This document shows, piece by piece, positions 28,132 through 36,424 of a DNA stretch of 36,424 nt. Position numbers and translations under genes: made by a program. Source of the DNA: Bordetella parapertussis (GTDB taxonomy: Bacteria > Pseudomonadota > Gammaproteobacteria > Burkholderiales > Burkholderiaceae_A); NCBI GenBank assembly GCA_945901825.1, contig CAMDMC010000016.1:1-36424 (forward strand), read 5' to 3'. A model generated the notes under the pieces. The model saw only the letters and a program-made list of their open reading frames with translations, was not told the DNA's origin and did not search any database. Position 1 is the stretch's first letter; the number at the start of each line of letters is the position of its first letter.

Positions 28132-29898
28132 ATGGCATTGGCATCCGATGCAACTGAAATTGCCAACCTCATACTCAGCGGCTTTCATCGCCACTACGGC
28201 CTTTTTCGTTACAACGCGCAACAGGCAAAGACCGCCTTTGAGGCCGGACGCTATGGGGCCATACGCGAACTCGCCAAAGAGCGAATTGCCTTCTACGACG
28301 AACGGGTCAAGGAGACAACCGATGCCCTAATGGCGAAGTCCTCTTCTATTGCTCTGGATGAGGGTACCTGGGCAGAGGTTAAAAAAGCCTACATCATGCT
28401 GCTTACCGACCATAAGCAGCCCGAACTTGCCGAATCATTTTTTAATTCCATCACCACGCGAATCCTGCGCCGCGCCAACTACGGAGGTGAGAACCTTTTC
28501 GTAAGACCCGCCGTTGCGACCGACTACCTTGACTCCGACCCTCCGTCCTACCGTGTCTATTACCCGCGATCCGAAGGCCTGCAAAAGTGCCTTACCCAAA
28601 TGGCCATCGACTTTGGCCTTGCCTGCGGCTGGAACGATGTCCAACGCGATCTGCGACGTATCATTCGGGCCGCAGCCCTTGTCTTTCCAAGGCCTTTTCA
28701 GACTGCAACCGATTTTCAGGTGCATGTTCTAAGGTCACTTTTTTTTCGAAACAAGGGCGCCTACATCATTGGGCGCATCATGAATGACGGAACGCCAAGA
28801 GGCTTTGCTGTTCCAATTCTTCGAAATTCGCAAGGGGCGCTTTACCTCGACACCATTCTCTTTGACCCCGACCAAATTTCTGTTTTGTTTTCCTTTTCTC
28901 GGGCTTACTTTATGGTGGACATGGAGGTGCCCTCGGCCTACGTGCAGTTTTTGAAAAGCATCATGCCGCATAAGCCCGCCAGCGAGCTCTACACCATGCT
29001 CGGGCTGCAAAAGCAAGGCAAGACACTCTTTTATCGAGACTTTTTGCATCACCTGCGTCACTCCAATGACAAGTTCTGTCTTGCCGAGGGCATTAAAGGG
29101 CTTGTGATGCTTGTCTTTACCCTGCCGTCCTTCCCCTATGTCTTTAAAATTATTAAAGACAAGCGTTCAAAAGACGTGTCACGCGAGCTTATTGCCTCGA
29201 AGTACCAGTTGGTGAAACTTCATGATCGAGCGGGCCGTATGGCTGACACCTGGGAGTACTCAAGCGTTGAGTTCCCCCTAGACCGATTCGATGCCGACCT
29301 TCTCAAGGAAATTCGCGAATTTGCCCCAAGCATGCTTGAGGAAAACAATGGACGACTTGTTATTCGTCATTTGTATATTGAGCGTCGAATGGTTCCTCTG
29401 AACATCTTTCTTGAACATGCCACAGAGGCGCAGGTTGACCATGCCATTAAAGAGTACGGCGATGCGATTCGCCAGCTTGTTGCCGCCAATATTTTCCCAG
29501 GCGACATGCTCTACAAAAACTTTGGTATGACACGGCATGGGCGTGTTGTGTTTTATGACTACGATGAAATTCAATACCTAACGGAATGCAATTTCCGAAA
29601 AATTCCCGAGCCTCGAACCCCTGAAGACGAAATGGCCAGTGAGCCCTGGTACACGGTAGGCCCAAACGATGTCTTCCCGGAAGAGTTCTCTCAATTTCTA
29701 CTCGGGCAGCTAAGGCTTCGAGTTCCGTTTAACAAGTATCATCGAGAGTTACTTGATGCTCAGTATTGGAAATCCCAACAAGAAAAAATAGCCCGCGGCT
29801 TTCTGGAAGATGTCTTTCCCTATCCCGATCATGTTCGGTTCTGTAACCGCCCCGAGCTTGACCAGCCTGCGGTTTGCATCGACCGCCGGCCTGGCTAA
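28132..29898 (+). CDS. aceK: Isocitrate dehydrogenase kinase/phosphatase
   Basis: AceK phosphorylates isocitrate dehydrogenase to divert isocitrate into the glyoxylate shunt, and removes the phosphate again. Its presence implies that the organism can grow on acetate or fatty acids. The 588 residues match the family (E. coli 578). Conserved stretches include the GFHRHY entry near 19, VFTLPSFPYVFKIIKDKR, which contains the ATP-binding lysine region, and YKNFGMTRHGRVVFYDYDEI, the kinase-like catalytic segment. The frame is open from 28075 inside rodA, but the ATG at 28132 gives the family N terminus. No aceA or aceB is in the window. The placement four bases behind rodA suggests read-through from the Rod operon unless an internal promoter exists. 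Confidence 0.95.
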   Translation: MALASDATEIANLILSGFHRHYGLFRYNAQQAKTAFEAGRYGAIRELAKERIAFYDERVKETTDALMAKSSSIALDEGTWAEVKKAYIMLLTDHKQPELAESFFNSITTRILRRANYGGENLFVRPAVATDYLDSDPPSYRVYYPRSEGLQKCLTQMAIDFGLACGWNDVQRDLRRIIRAAALVFPRPFQTATDFQVHVLRSLFFRNKGAYIIGRIMNDGTPRGFAVPILRNSQGALYLDTILFDPDQISVLFSFSRAYFMVDMEVPSAYVQFLKSIMPHKPASELYTMLGLQKQGKTLFYRDFLHHLRHSNDKFCLAEGIKGLVMLVFTLPSFPYVFKIIKDKRSKDVSRELIASKYQLVKLHDRAGRMADTWEYSSVEFPLDRFDADLLKEIREFAPSMLEENNGRLVIRHLYIERRMVPLNIFLEHATEAQVDHAIKEYGDAIRQLVAANIFPGDMLYKNFGMTRHGRVVFYDYDEIQYLTECNFRKIPEPRTPEDEMASEPWYTVGPNDVFPEEFSQFLLGQLRLRVPFNKYHRELLDAQYWKSQQEKIARGFLEDVFPYPDHVRFCNRPELDQPAVCIDRRPG

Positions 29899-29955
29899 GA
29901 CTCCCCGACCCGCTTGGGCTTAGCTTTCTGACGAACACCTCTAAACGGCCACCCT

Positions 29956-31644
29956 ATGTCAGGACCCCTTGAGTTTGACACCATCATTGTTGGCGCTGGA
30001 AGCGCAGGCTGCCTTTTGGCAAACCGGCTCTCGGCTCAGCGTGGTCAGCGTATCTTGCTGGTCGAGGCCGGAGGCGAAGATGACTGGTTCTGGATAAAAA
30101 TTCCCGTCGGTTATTTATTCACCATTGCCAATCCACGCACCGACTGGTGCTTTAAGACTCAGCCCGAGCCAGGCCTTGCGGGCCGCTCGGTTCACTATGC
30201 ACGGGGCCGAGGTCTTGGGGGCTCTTCGTCCATCAACGCCATGATTTACATGCGTGGGCAGTCGTATGACTTCGACCAATGGGCGCAGCTTACCGGTGAT
30301 GAGCGCTGGCGATGGAATGGCGAGAACGGCCAGACCTTATCCATATACAAGGCGCTTGAGAATTACTTTGGTGGCGCCAACGACTGGCATGGTGAGACCG
30401 GTGAGATTCGTGTCGAGACGCCACGCGTTAAATGGAAAATTCTTGATGCCTGGCAACAGGCCGCCGCCCAGCAGGGCATCCCTAGCATCGATGAGTTCAA
30501 CCGCGGAGATAACGAGGGCTGCGCCTATTTTCATGTTAACCAGCGGCGTGGCAGACGTTGGTCGATGGCCGATGCCTTCCTTCATCCGGTGCGTCACCGA
30601 GAGAACCTTTCTGTTTTTACCAACACCCAAACACTTCAGGTCCTTTTTGAGGAAAACCGTGAACGACGTCCCTCCGATCAGTCGGCCTGGGCCAACGCGA
30701 CTCTGCGTGCCCGTGGCGTCCGGCTTCTAAAAGAAGGGCAGATCATCGAGGCACGTGCGCGCAAAGAAGTGATTCTTTCAGCAGGTGCGATTGGCTCGCC
30801 GCACATTCTTCAGGCCTCCGGCATTGGTGACCCGAAGCATCTCGCAGAGTTTTATGTCCCGGTTCGGCAAGGTCTTCCTGGCGTAGGTCAGAACCTGCAG
30901 GACCATCTGCAAATTCGAACTATTTTCAAAATCAAGAACGCTCGCACGGTCAACAGTCTTTATGCCAATCCCTTGTCACGTATCGGCATGGCACTGCAGT
31001 ACGGCCTTCTTCGACGCGGGCCCATGACCATGCCGCCCTCTACCCTGGGGGCCTTCACCAAAAGCGACCCCTCGCAGCCCTCGGCCAACCTGGAATGGCA
31101 TGTACAGCCGCTTTCGCTTCCAAAATTTGGAGAGCCCCTGCATGAGTTCGATGCCATTACCCCATCGGTCTGCAACCTTCGGCCAAGTTCCCGGGGTCGG
31201 GTTCTCCTGCAGCACTCCGACCCCTTGCAGGCGCCATCCATTTACTGCAACTACCTGTCCACCCAGGACGATCTCGATATTGCTGTCAAGGGTATCGAGG
31301 CCACACGCGCCATCATGAAGGCCGATGCGCTCGCAGCCTATGCCCCAGAGGAACTCTTGCCAGGTCCTGCAAAGGTGTCGCAGCAAGACCTTGAACAGGC
31401 AGCGCGTGAGCTTGGAACCACCATCTTTCATCCGGTGGGCACCTGCGCCATGGGCCGAGTGAACAACGAGGGCGAATCCGAGAACCCGCTTACTGTGCTT
31501 GATACCAGCTTTCGTCTGCGTGGCGTGGCAGGCCTGCGTGTCGTCGATGCCTCGGCAATGCCCACCATCACCTCGGGCAACACCAATGCACCGGTCATGC
31601 TTATGGCAGAGCGGGCGGCGCGCGATATCCTGGCCTCACGCTAG
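29956..31644 (+). CDS. GMC-family FAD-dependent alcohol/choline dehydrogenase
   Basis: This 562-residue flavoprotein belongs to the glucose-methanol-choline oxidoreductases, which oxidise primary alcohols to aldehydes. The FAD-binding GAGSAG is at 13-18 with the ribose-binding Glu in LLVEAGG (E37). The second FAD contact ARGRGLGGSSSINAM is near 85, and the C-terminal signature includes HPVGTCAMG with the catalytic His and SGNTNAPVMLMAERAA. It resembles choline dehydrogenase (BetA) and broad alcohol dehydrogenases equally; no betB, betI or choline transporter is nearby, so the substrate is open. A metallo-hydrolase gene follows after 31 bases. The 57-base spacer behind aceK holds no strong terminator. 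Confidence 0.9.
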   Translation: MSGPLEFDTIIVGAGSAGCLLANRLSAQRGQRILLVEAGGEDDWFWIKIPVGYLFTIANPRTDWCFKTQPEPGLAGRSVHYARGRGLGGSSSINAMIYMRGQSYDFDQWAQLTGDERWRWNGENGQTLSIYKALENYFGGANDWHGETGEIRVETPRVKWKILDAWQQAAAQQGIPSIDEFNRGDNEGCAYFHVNQRRGRRWSMADAFLHPVRHRENLSVFTNTQTLQVLFEENRERRPSDQSAWANATLRARGVRLLKEGQIIEARARKEVILSAGAIGSPHILQASGIGDPKHLAEFYVPVRQGLPGVGQNLQDHLQIRTIFKIKNARTVNSLYANPLSRIGMALQYGLLRRGPMTMPPSTLGAFTKSDPSQPSANLEWHVQPLSLPKFGEPLHEFDAITPSVCNLRPSSRGRVLLQHSDPLQAPSIYCNYLSTQDDLDIAVKGIEATRAIMKADALAAYAPEELLPGPAKVSQQDLEQAARELGTTIFHPVGTCAMGRVNNEGESENPLTVLDTSFRLRGVAGLRVVDASAMPTITSGNTNAPVMLMAERAARDILASR

Positions 31645-31675
31645 CCATCGTCTTTTTTACCCGAAACCGTGCGCC

Positions 31676-32677
31676 ATGAACGCCTCCGCAACAAACCCTT
31701 CGCAGGCGCCCTCAAAGACAGCCGGCCTTGGTCTTAGGTCGCACGAGAATGGCATCTGGAGTCTGGACTCCGGTTATTTTCGAGACTCCTTTGATGCCGT
31801 CCATCTCATTGAAGACAGAGGTGAGCTTGCAGTTATAGATGCGGGGACCCAGTTCTCGGTGCCCCGTATTCTTCAAGCAATTCAAGAGCTCGGGCTTACC
31901 CCCGACGATGTCCGCTACATACTTTTAACCCATGTGCATCTTGATCATGCAGGGGGTGCTGGGCTGCTCGCCAGTCACTGCAACCAAGCACAGGTTGTGG
32001 TTCATCCGCGAGGGGTTCGTCATCTGGTGAATCCGAGCAAGCTCTGGAAGGCGGTCTGCGAGGTCTACACCCAAGATGTTGCAGAGCGTGACTACGGTGG
32101 CATGGTTCCCATTGACCCTCTGCGCATTATTGAGGCTACTGAGGCCCTTTCCCTCAAGCTTGGCTCTCGCCAAATCAACTTCTGGGATGCACCCGGCCAT
32201 GCCCTGCATCATGTCTTTATTCTCGATGAGGGGTCCAATGCCATCTTCACCGGCGACACCTTTGGCATCTCGTATCGCGAGCTCGACAGCCCCCAGGGCG
32301 CTTTTACGTTTGTAACCAGCTCCCCAAGCCAGTTCGATCCCCAAACGCACAAAGCATCCGTTAGACGTGTCATGCAGGCAAAGCCCAAGGCGGTCTACCT
32401 TACCCATTACTCCGAGCTTCGCCAGGTGCAGGCCGCAGGCGAGGCGTTGCTGCAACAAGTCGACAGCTACGCTGCCCTTGCAAGCCGGCACGGCCATCGC
32501 GGTCAAGGCCGAGCGCAGGCTATTGCAGCCGATCTTGAAGACCTGCTCTTTGATCAGTTAAAAGCCCATGGCAGTCTGCTGTCGCAAAAGGAGCTTAAGA
32601 CGTTTCTGGCCCTCGATCTCAGGCTCAATACCGATGGGCTCATCTGCTGGCTCGATCGAATCAAGGCAGGCAGCTAG
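31676..32677 (+). CDS. Metallo-beta-lactamase-fold hydrolase
   Basis: This is a soluble binuclear metal hydrolase of unknown substrate. All expected metal ligands are present: H86, H88, D90 and H91 in THVHLDHAGG, H175 in APGHA, D194 in TGDTFG and H244 in LTHYSE. A C-terminal helical part (about 255-333) follows the fold. Related enzymes act on thioesters, lactones or glyoxalase-like substrates, but nothing here decides between them. The frame is open from 31499 inside the dehydrogenase gene; the ATG at 31676 gives 333 residues and a family-like N terminus. It lies 31 bases after the GMC dehydrogenase gene and is probably co-transcribed, so the two may act in one pathway. Confidence 0.87.
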   Translation: MNASATNPSQAPSKTAGLGLRSHENGIWSLDSGYFRDSFDAVHLIEDRGELAVIDAGTQFSVPRILQAIQELGLTPDDVRYILLTHVHLDHAGGAGLLASHCNQAQVVVHPRGVRHLVNPSKLWKAVCEVYTQDVAERDYGGMVPIDPLRIIEATEALSLKLGSRQINFWDAPGHALHHVFILDEGSNAIFTGDTFGISYRELDSPQGAFTFVTSSPSQFDPQTHKASVRRVMQAKPKAVYLTHYSELRQVQAAGEALLQQVDSYAALASRHGHRGQGRAQAIAADLEDLLFDQLKAHGSLLSQKELKTFLALDLRLNTDGLICWLDRIKAGS

Positions 32678-32700
32678 CCCAGGGGAAATAACCCGGCTAG
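32674..32700. promoter_or_regulatory. Inverted repeat at the end of the hydrolase gene, upstream of metH
   Basis: CTAGCC at 32674-32679 and GGCTAG at 32695-32700 form a perfect six-base inverted repeat, and GGG (32683-32685) can pair with CCC (32692-32694) inside it, leaving a six-base loop and a small bulge. It covers the stop codon of the hydrolase and ends 22 bases before metH. No T-tract follows, so it is not a standard intrinsic terminator; an operator or mRNA structure is possible. Confidence 0.35.
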
Positions 32701-32706
32701 GAACCC

Positions 32707-32712
32707 TATAAT
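32707..32712 (+). promoter_or_regulatory. TATAAT hexamer just before metH
   Basis: A perfect -10 consensus lies ten bases before the metH ATG. No good -35 hexamer sits 15 to 18 bases upstream. Transcription from it would begin within a few bases of the ATG, yet GAGG (32714-32717) five bases before the ATG looks like a normal ribosome site. The two readings conflict, so the promoter call is tentative. Confidence 0.25.
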
Positions 32713-32722
32713 CGAGGTCCTC

Positions 32723-35700
32723 ATGAACGATTCCACTAAAGCCCTGCAAGAGGCACTGCGCGCAACCCCAGAAACCGCCCTCGAGGGCACTGGGCTGGCT
32801 CAGGCCGCAATCAAGCCCAAGGGCCTTACCGAAGCGCCCGCCTTTGAAAGCCTCGGGCTGGCACTTGCCCAGCGTATTCTTATTATTGACGGGGCCATGG
32901 GCACCATGATTCAACAGGTCAGGCTCACCGAGGAGCATTACCGCGGCCAGGCCGGTGAGCACGCCGTCGCCTTAAACAAAGACCAACAGGCCGTGCTCGA
33001 TCAGGCTGTTGCCAAGGGCATTGACCTTAAAGGTAACAACGAGCTTTTAAGTCTCAGCCAGCCGGAACTCATCAAGACCATCCATCGTCAGTACCTGGAA
33101 GCGGGTGCCGACATTATCGAGACCAATACCTTTGGTGCAACCTCGGTGGCCCAGGACGACTACCACTTGGCCGGACTGGTTCGTGACATGAACCTTGCCT
33201 CAGCCAGGCTTGCCTGCGAGGCACGCGATGCCTTTTCCAGCCCAGACAGGCCCAGATTCGTAGCCGGTGCCCTTGGGCCCACGCCACGAACCGCCTCCAT
33301 TTCACCCGATGTCAACGACCCGGGTGCCCGCAACATTACTTTCGATGCGCTCGTAAGCAGCTACCTTGAGCAGGCCCAGGCCCTGCTCGATGGCGGCATC
33401 GACCTTTTCCTTGTTGAAACAATCTTCGACACGCTTAACGCCAAGGCCGCCCTGTATGCCCTTGAGCAGCTCTTTGAAACCACCGGCACGCGCTGGCCCG
33501 TCATGATCTCGGGTACGGTCACCGATGCATCGGGCCGTATTCTGTCAGGCCAGACCGTGGAGGCCTTCTGGAACAGTGTTCGCCATGCAAGGCCCATCAC
33601 GGTTGGGCTTAACTGCGCTCTGGGTGCGGCCCTTATGCGGCCTTATGTGGAAGAAATCTCAAAACTTGCCGACACCGCCATCTGCATCTACCCTAATGCG
33701 GGCCTTCCCAACCCCATGGCTGAGACAGGCTTTGATGAGACACCGCCCATTACCTCGGGCTTTTTAAAAGACTTTGCCTCAAGCGGATGGGTCAATGTTG
33801 TGGGTGGCTGCTGCGGCACCACCCCCGACCATATTCGTGCCATTGCCCAGGCTGTCAATGCCTTTCGTCCCCGGCCCTTGGCCTTCAAAGAAAACTCTGT
33901 CACAAGGCTTTCGGGGCTTGAGCCCTTAAACATTGGCGAAAGCTCCTTGTTTGTGAATGTGGGTGAGCGCACCAATGTCACCGGCTCCAAGCAGTTTGCA
34001 CGTCTTATTCTTAATGGTGACTTTGAAAAGGCCGTGGACGTTGCCAGGCAGCAGGTTGAAAACGGTGCCCAGGTTATTGACATCAACATGGACGAGGCCA
34101 TGCTCGACTCCAAGGCCGCCATGACCCGGTTCTTAAACCTTATTGCCTCCGAGCCCGATATCTCTCGTGTGCCCATCATGATCGACTCTTCGAAATGGGA
34201 AGTCATCGAGGCCGGTCTCAAGTGTGTGCAAGGCAAGGCCATCGTGAACTCCATCTCGCTTAAAGAGGGTGAAGAGCCCTTTTTGTATCAGGCGCGCCAG
34301 TGCATGAAGTACGGGGCCTCGGCGGTCATCATGGCCTTTGATGAGCAGGGGCAGGCCGATACGCTTGAACGCCGTAAAACCATATGCCAACGCGCCTACA
34401 CACTTTTACGAAACGAACTGAATTTTCCCGCTGACGATATTATCTTTGACCCCAATATTTTTGCCATCGCAACCGGCATCGACGAACACAACCGCTATGC
34501 CATCGACTTCCTTGAGGCCACGCGTTGGATTCGCAAGAACCTGCCTGCAGCCAAGGTCTCGGGTGGCGTCTCCAATGTCAGCTTCTCCTTCCGCGGCAAC
34601 GACGCCGCACGCGAAGCAATTCACACCGTCTTTCTTTACCACGCCGTGAAAGCCGGTATGACCATGGGCATTGTCAATGCAGGGCAGCTTGGTGTTTACG
34701 AGAACCTCGACCCCGTGCTGCGCGAGCATGTTGAAGACATTGTTTTCGACAGGCGGCCTGATGCAACCGAGCGCATGATTGATCTCGCTGGTCAGCTACG
34801 CAGTGGCGAGCGCAAGGACGAAGAAAAGCTTGCATGGCGAGGCCTTGATGTAGAAAAAAGGCTCGAATATGCCCTGGTTCATGGTCTTACAGAATTTATT
34901 GTTGAAGACACCGAAGAGGCACGCCAGCTTATTCAAGGCCGCTCGGGGCGGCCCATTGAGGTCATTGAAGGCCCGTTGATGACCGGCATGAATGTTGTGG
35001 GTGATCTCTTCGCACAAGGCAAAATGTTTCTGCCCCAGGTGGTTAAATCCGCGCGAGTCATGAAGGCTGCTGTGGCGCACCTCGTGCCCTATATTGAGAA
35101 AGAGCAGGCTGCCAGTGGGCAGACCAAGGCCAAGGGCAAAATGATTCTCGCCACGGTCAAAGGCGACGTACACGACATTGGTAAAAACATCGTCTCGGTT
35201 GTCCTGCAATGCAATAACTTCGAGATTGTTAACCTGGGTGTGATGGTGCCCGCCGCGCACATTATTGCGGCTGCCAAGGAGCACAATGCCGACATCATTG
35301 GTCTCTCCGGCCTTATTACACCCTCGCTTGAAGAGATGGCCGTTGTTGCACGCGAAATGGAACACGATGAATGGTGTCGGTGCCGTCAGATCCCCCTGCT
35401 GATTGGTGGAGCAACCACATCACGCGTGCACACGGCGGTCAAAATTGCGCCCCACTACTCCGGCCCGGTAATCTGGGTTCCCGATGCCTCTCGCTCGGTG
35501 CCTGTTGCCCAGTCCCTTACCAGCACCGACGAGCAGAAGGCCACCTACCTCGGCAACCTTTTCAAAGACTACGCCAAGCTTCGAGAACGCCATGCCAACA
35601 AGCCCAGTTCGCGCATGCTCAGTCTAGAAGAGGCCCGGGCCAACGCCGCGAAGGTTAATTTCCTTCATCCCGCACCCCAGCCCAAGGTGACAGGCCGCCG

Positions 35701-36424
35701 CCTGCTTAAGGCCTTTCCTTTAGACGATCTTGTCGAGACCATCGACTGGACCCCCTTTTTTCAGACCTGGGATCTTGCCGGCCCCTTTCCCGCCATTCTT
35801 GACGATGCCATTGTGGGCGAGCAGGCTCGGCAGCTTTATGCCGACGGCAAGGCCATGCTGCGTCGGTTGATTGAATCCAGACAGCTCACGGCCAACGGCG
35901 CCTTTGGCCTCTGGCCCGCAAGGCGAACAGCGCCCGAGGACATCACAGTATTTTCCGGGCCCGACCTTAAAACAGCACTCTTCACCTGGGTCGGCCTTCG
36001 TCAGCAAACCGAAAAGCCCAGTAACGAGCCAAACAAATCGCTTGCCGACTACCTGCTGCCGATCACCGAACAGGGCGAGGACTACCTTGGCGCTTTCGCC
36101 GTGAGCATCCACGGTGCCGACAAGCTTGCCCAGAGGTACGAGGCCAAGGGCGATGACTACAACGCCATCTTGGTGAAGGCCCTGGCCGACCGGCTTGCGG
36201 AATCGTTTGCTGAAGAGCTTCATCGCAGGGTACGCACCGAGTTCTGGGGCTATGCAGCCTCCGAGGCCTTAAAGTATGAAGAGCTTATTGCAGAGCGTTA
36301 TCAAGGCATTCGCCCCGCGCCTGGCTATCCATCCTGCCCCGATCACAGCGTGAAGCCCGAGCTGCTTGAGGCGCTTAACGCCAAGGACATTCCAATGACG
36401 CTTACTGAAAACCTGGCCATGCTG
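32723..36424 (+). CDS. metH: Cobalamin-dependent methionine synthase (C terminus beyond the window)
   Basis: MetH transfers the methyl group of 5-methyl-THF through cobalamin to homocysteine. The reading frame stays open for 1234 codons to the window end; by comparison with E. coli MetH only about 50 residues are missing. In order: homocysteine domain with zinc ligands C298 (GLNCALG) and C363-C364 (GGCCGTT); folate domain with [11 protein letters not shown] and IDINMDE; cobalamin domain with DVHDIGKN, where H817 is the lower axial ligand; and the reactivation domain with [15 protein letters not shown]. Two differences stand out: about 33 extra residues at the N terminus, and 25 residues (76-100) where E. 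coli has eight between YRG and DLKGNN. GAGG five bases before the ATG supports the start. MetF, its methyl-donor supplier, is at the other end of the window. Confidence 0.97.
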   Translation, partial: MNDSTKALQEALRATPETALEGTGLAQAAIKPKGLTEAPAFESLGLALAQRILIIDGAMGTMIQQVRLTEEHYRGQAGEHAVALNKDQQAVLDQAVAKGIDLKGNNELLSLSQPELIKTIHRQYLEAGADIIETNTFGATSVAQDDYHLAGLVRDMNLASARLACEARDAFSSPDRPRFVAGALGPTPRTASISPDVNDPGARNITFDALVSSYLEQAQALLDGGIDLFLVETIFDTLNAKAALYALEQLFETTGTRWPVMISGTVTDASGRILSGQTVEAFWNSVRHARPITVGLNCALGAALMRPYVEEISKLADTAICIYPNAGLPNPMAETGFDETPPITSGFLKDFASSGWVNVVGGCCGTTPDHIRAIAQAVNAFRPRPLAFKENSVTRLSGLEPLNIGESSLFVNVGERTNVTGSKQFARLILNGDFEKAVDVARQQVENGAQVIDINMDEAMLDSKAAMTRFLNLIASEPDISRVPIMIDSSKWEVIEAGLKCVQGKAIVNSISLKEGEEPFLYQARQCMKYGASAVIMAFDEQGQADTLERRKTICQRAYTLLRNELNFPADDIIFDPNIFAIATGIDEHNRYAIDFLEATRWIRKNLPAAKVSGGVSNVSFSFRGNDAAREAIHTVFLYHAVKAGMTMGIVNAGQLGVYENLDPVLREHVEDIVFDRRPDATERMIDLAGQLRSGERKDEEKLAWRGLDVEKRLEYALVHGLTEFIVEDTEEARQLIQGRSGRPIEVIEGPLMTGMNVVGDLFAQGKMFLPQVVKSARVMKAAVAHLVPYIEKEQAASGQTKAKGKMILATVKGDVHDIGKNIVSVVLQCNNFEIVNLGVMVPAAHIIAAAKEHNADIIGLSGLITPSLEEMAVVAREMEHDEWCRCRQIPLLIGGATTSRVHTAVKIAPHYSGPVIWVPDASRSVPVAQSLTSTDEQKATYLGNLFKDYAKLRERHANKPSSRMLSLEEARANAAKVNFLHPAPQPKVTGRRLLKAFPLDDLVETIDWTPFFQTWDLAGPFPAILDDAIVGEQARQLYADGKAMLRRLIESRQLTANGAFGLWPARRTAPEDITVFSGPDLKTALFTWVGLRQQTEKPSNEPNKSLADYLLPITEQGEDYLGAFAVSIHGADKLAQRYEAKGDDYNAILVKALADRLAESFAEELHRRVRTEFWGYAASEALKYEELIAERYQGIRPAPGYPSCPDHSVKPELLEALNAKDIPMTLTENLAML

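Noticed and set aside
29899..29955. Possible terminator behind aceK
   Set aside because: Only a three-base CCC/GGG pairing is visible and no T-tract follows, so it is not supportable.
34796..36223. Long minus-strand open frames opposite metH (34796-35365 and 35720-36223, also 33688-34254)
   Set aside because: They lie wholly within a strongly conserved gene on the other strand, have no recognisable domains or ribosome sites, and are expected by-products of a codon-biased, moderately GC-rich gene.

Overview
This 36.4 kb window is a dense, conventional piece of bacterial chromosome, most likely from a betaproteobacterium of the Burkholderiales. The evidence is gene content and order: gatC-gatA-gatB facing mreB-mreC-mreD-mrdA-rodA; 5-formyl-THF cyclo-ligase, slt, an NDUFA9-like epimerase and cca in a row; and a folM-folB-ttcA-ubiB run. 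The MetH sequence also looks betaproteobacterial (cobalamin type, with a PNPM..TGFDETP stretch). This assignment rests on recognition of families and synteny, not on a database search. GC content looks to be in the mid-to-high fifties. Almost no DNA is non-coding. Neighbouring operon genes often share ATGA start/stop overlaps, and four convergent gene pairs overlap at their 3' ends, which suggests a compact genome.

Layout. 52-1483: metF and, convergent to it, 5-formyltetrahydrofolate cyclo-ligase. 1564-5790: slt (lytic transglycosylase), an NDUFA9/COQ11-like reductase and cca. 5754-6893 (minus): a MidA/NDUFAF7-family methyltransferase. 7028-10648: a translationally coupled run of pteridine reductase (folM-like), folB, ttcA and ubiB, followed by a sodium:solute symporter, glmU and glmS to 15408. 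15426-16133 (minus): pyrE. 16171-16992: an exodeoxyribonuclease III. 16989-17864 (minus): an M48 lipoprotein protease. 17922-19169: an AmpG-like permease. 19146-22461 (minus): gatC-gatA-gatB. 22543-29898: mreB-mreC-mreD-mrdA-rodA-aceK. 29956-32677: a GMC dehydrogenase and a metallo-beta-lactamase-fold hydrolase. 32723 to the window end: metH, cut off near its C terminus.

Functional themes. (i) One-carbon and folate metabolism: MetF makes the 5-methyl-THF that MetH uses, the cyclo-ligase returns 5-formyl-THF to the pool, and FolB and the pteridine reductase act on pterins. (ii) Cell wall: GlmS and GlmU make UDP-GlcNAc, the Rod complex (MreBCD, PBP2, RodA) builds the lateral wall, Slt cuts it and AmpG recycles the fragments. 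(iii) Respiration: UbiB plus two relatives of mitochondrial complex I-associated proteins. (iv) Translation: Cca, TtcA and GatCAB all act on tRNA.

I found no tRNA or rRNA gene, mobile element, CRISPR array, prophage or obvious novel system, and no stretch over 300 bases lacks a gene. The points most worth checking are the NDUFA9-like/MidA/UbiB constellation, the unusual Cca, the nested dyads between gatC and mreB, the inverted repeat before metH, aceK sitting directly behind rodA, and the overlapping convergent gene ends.
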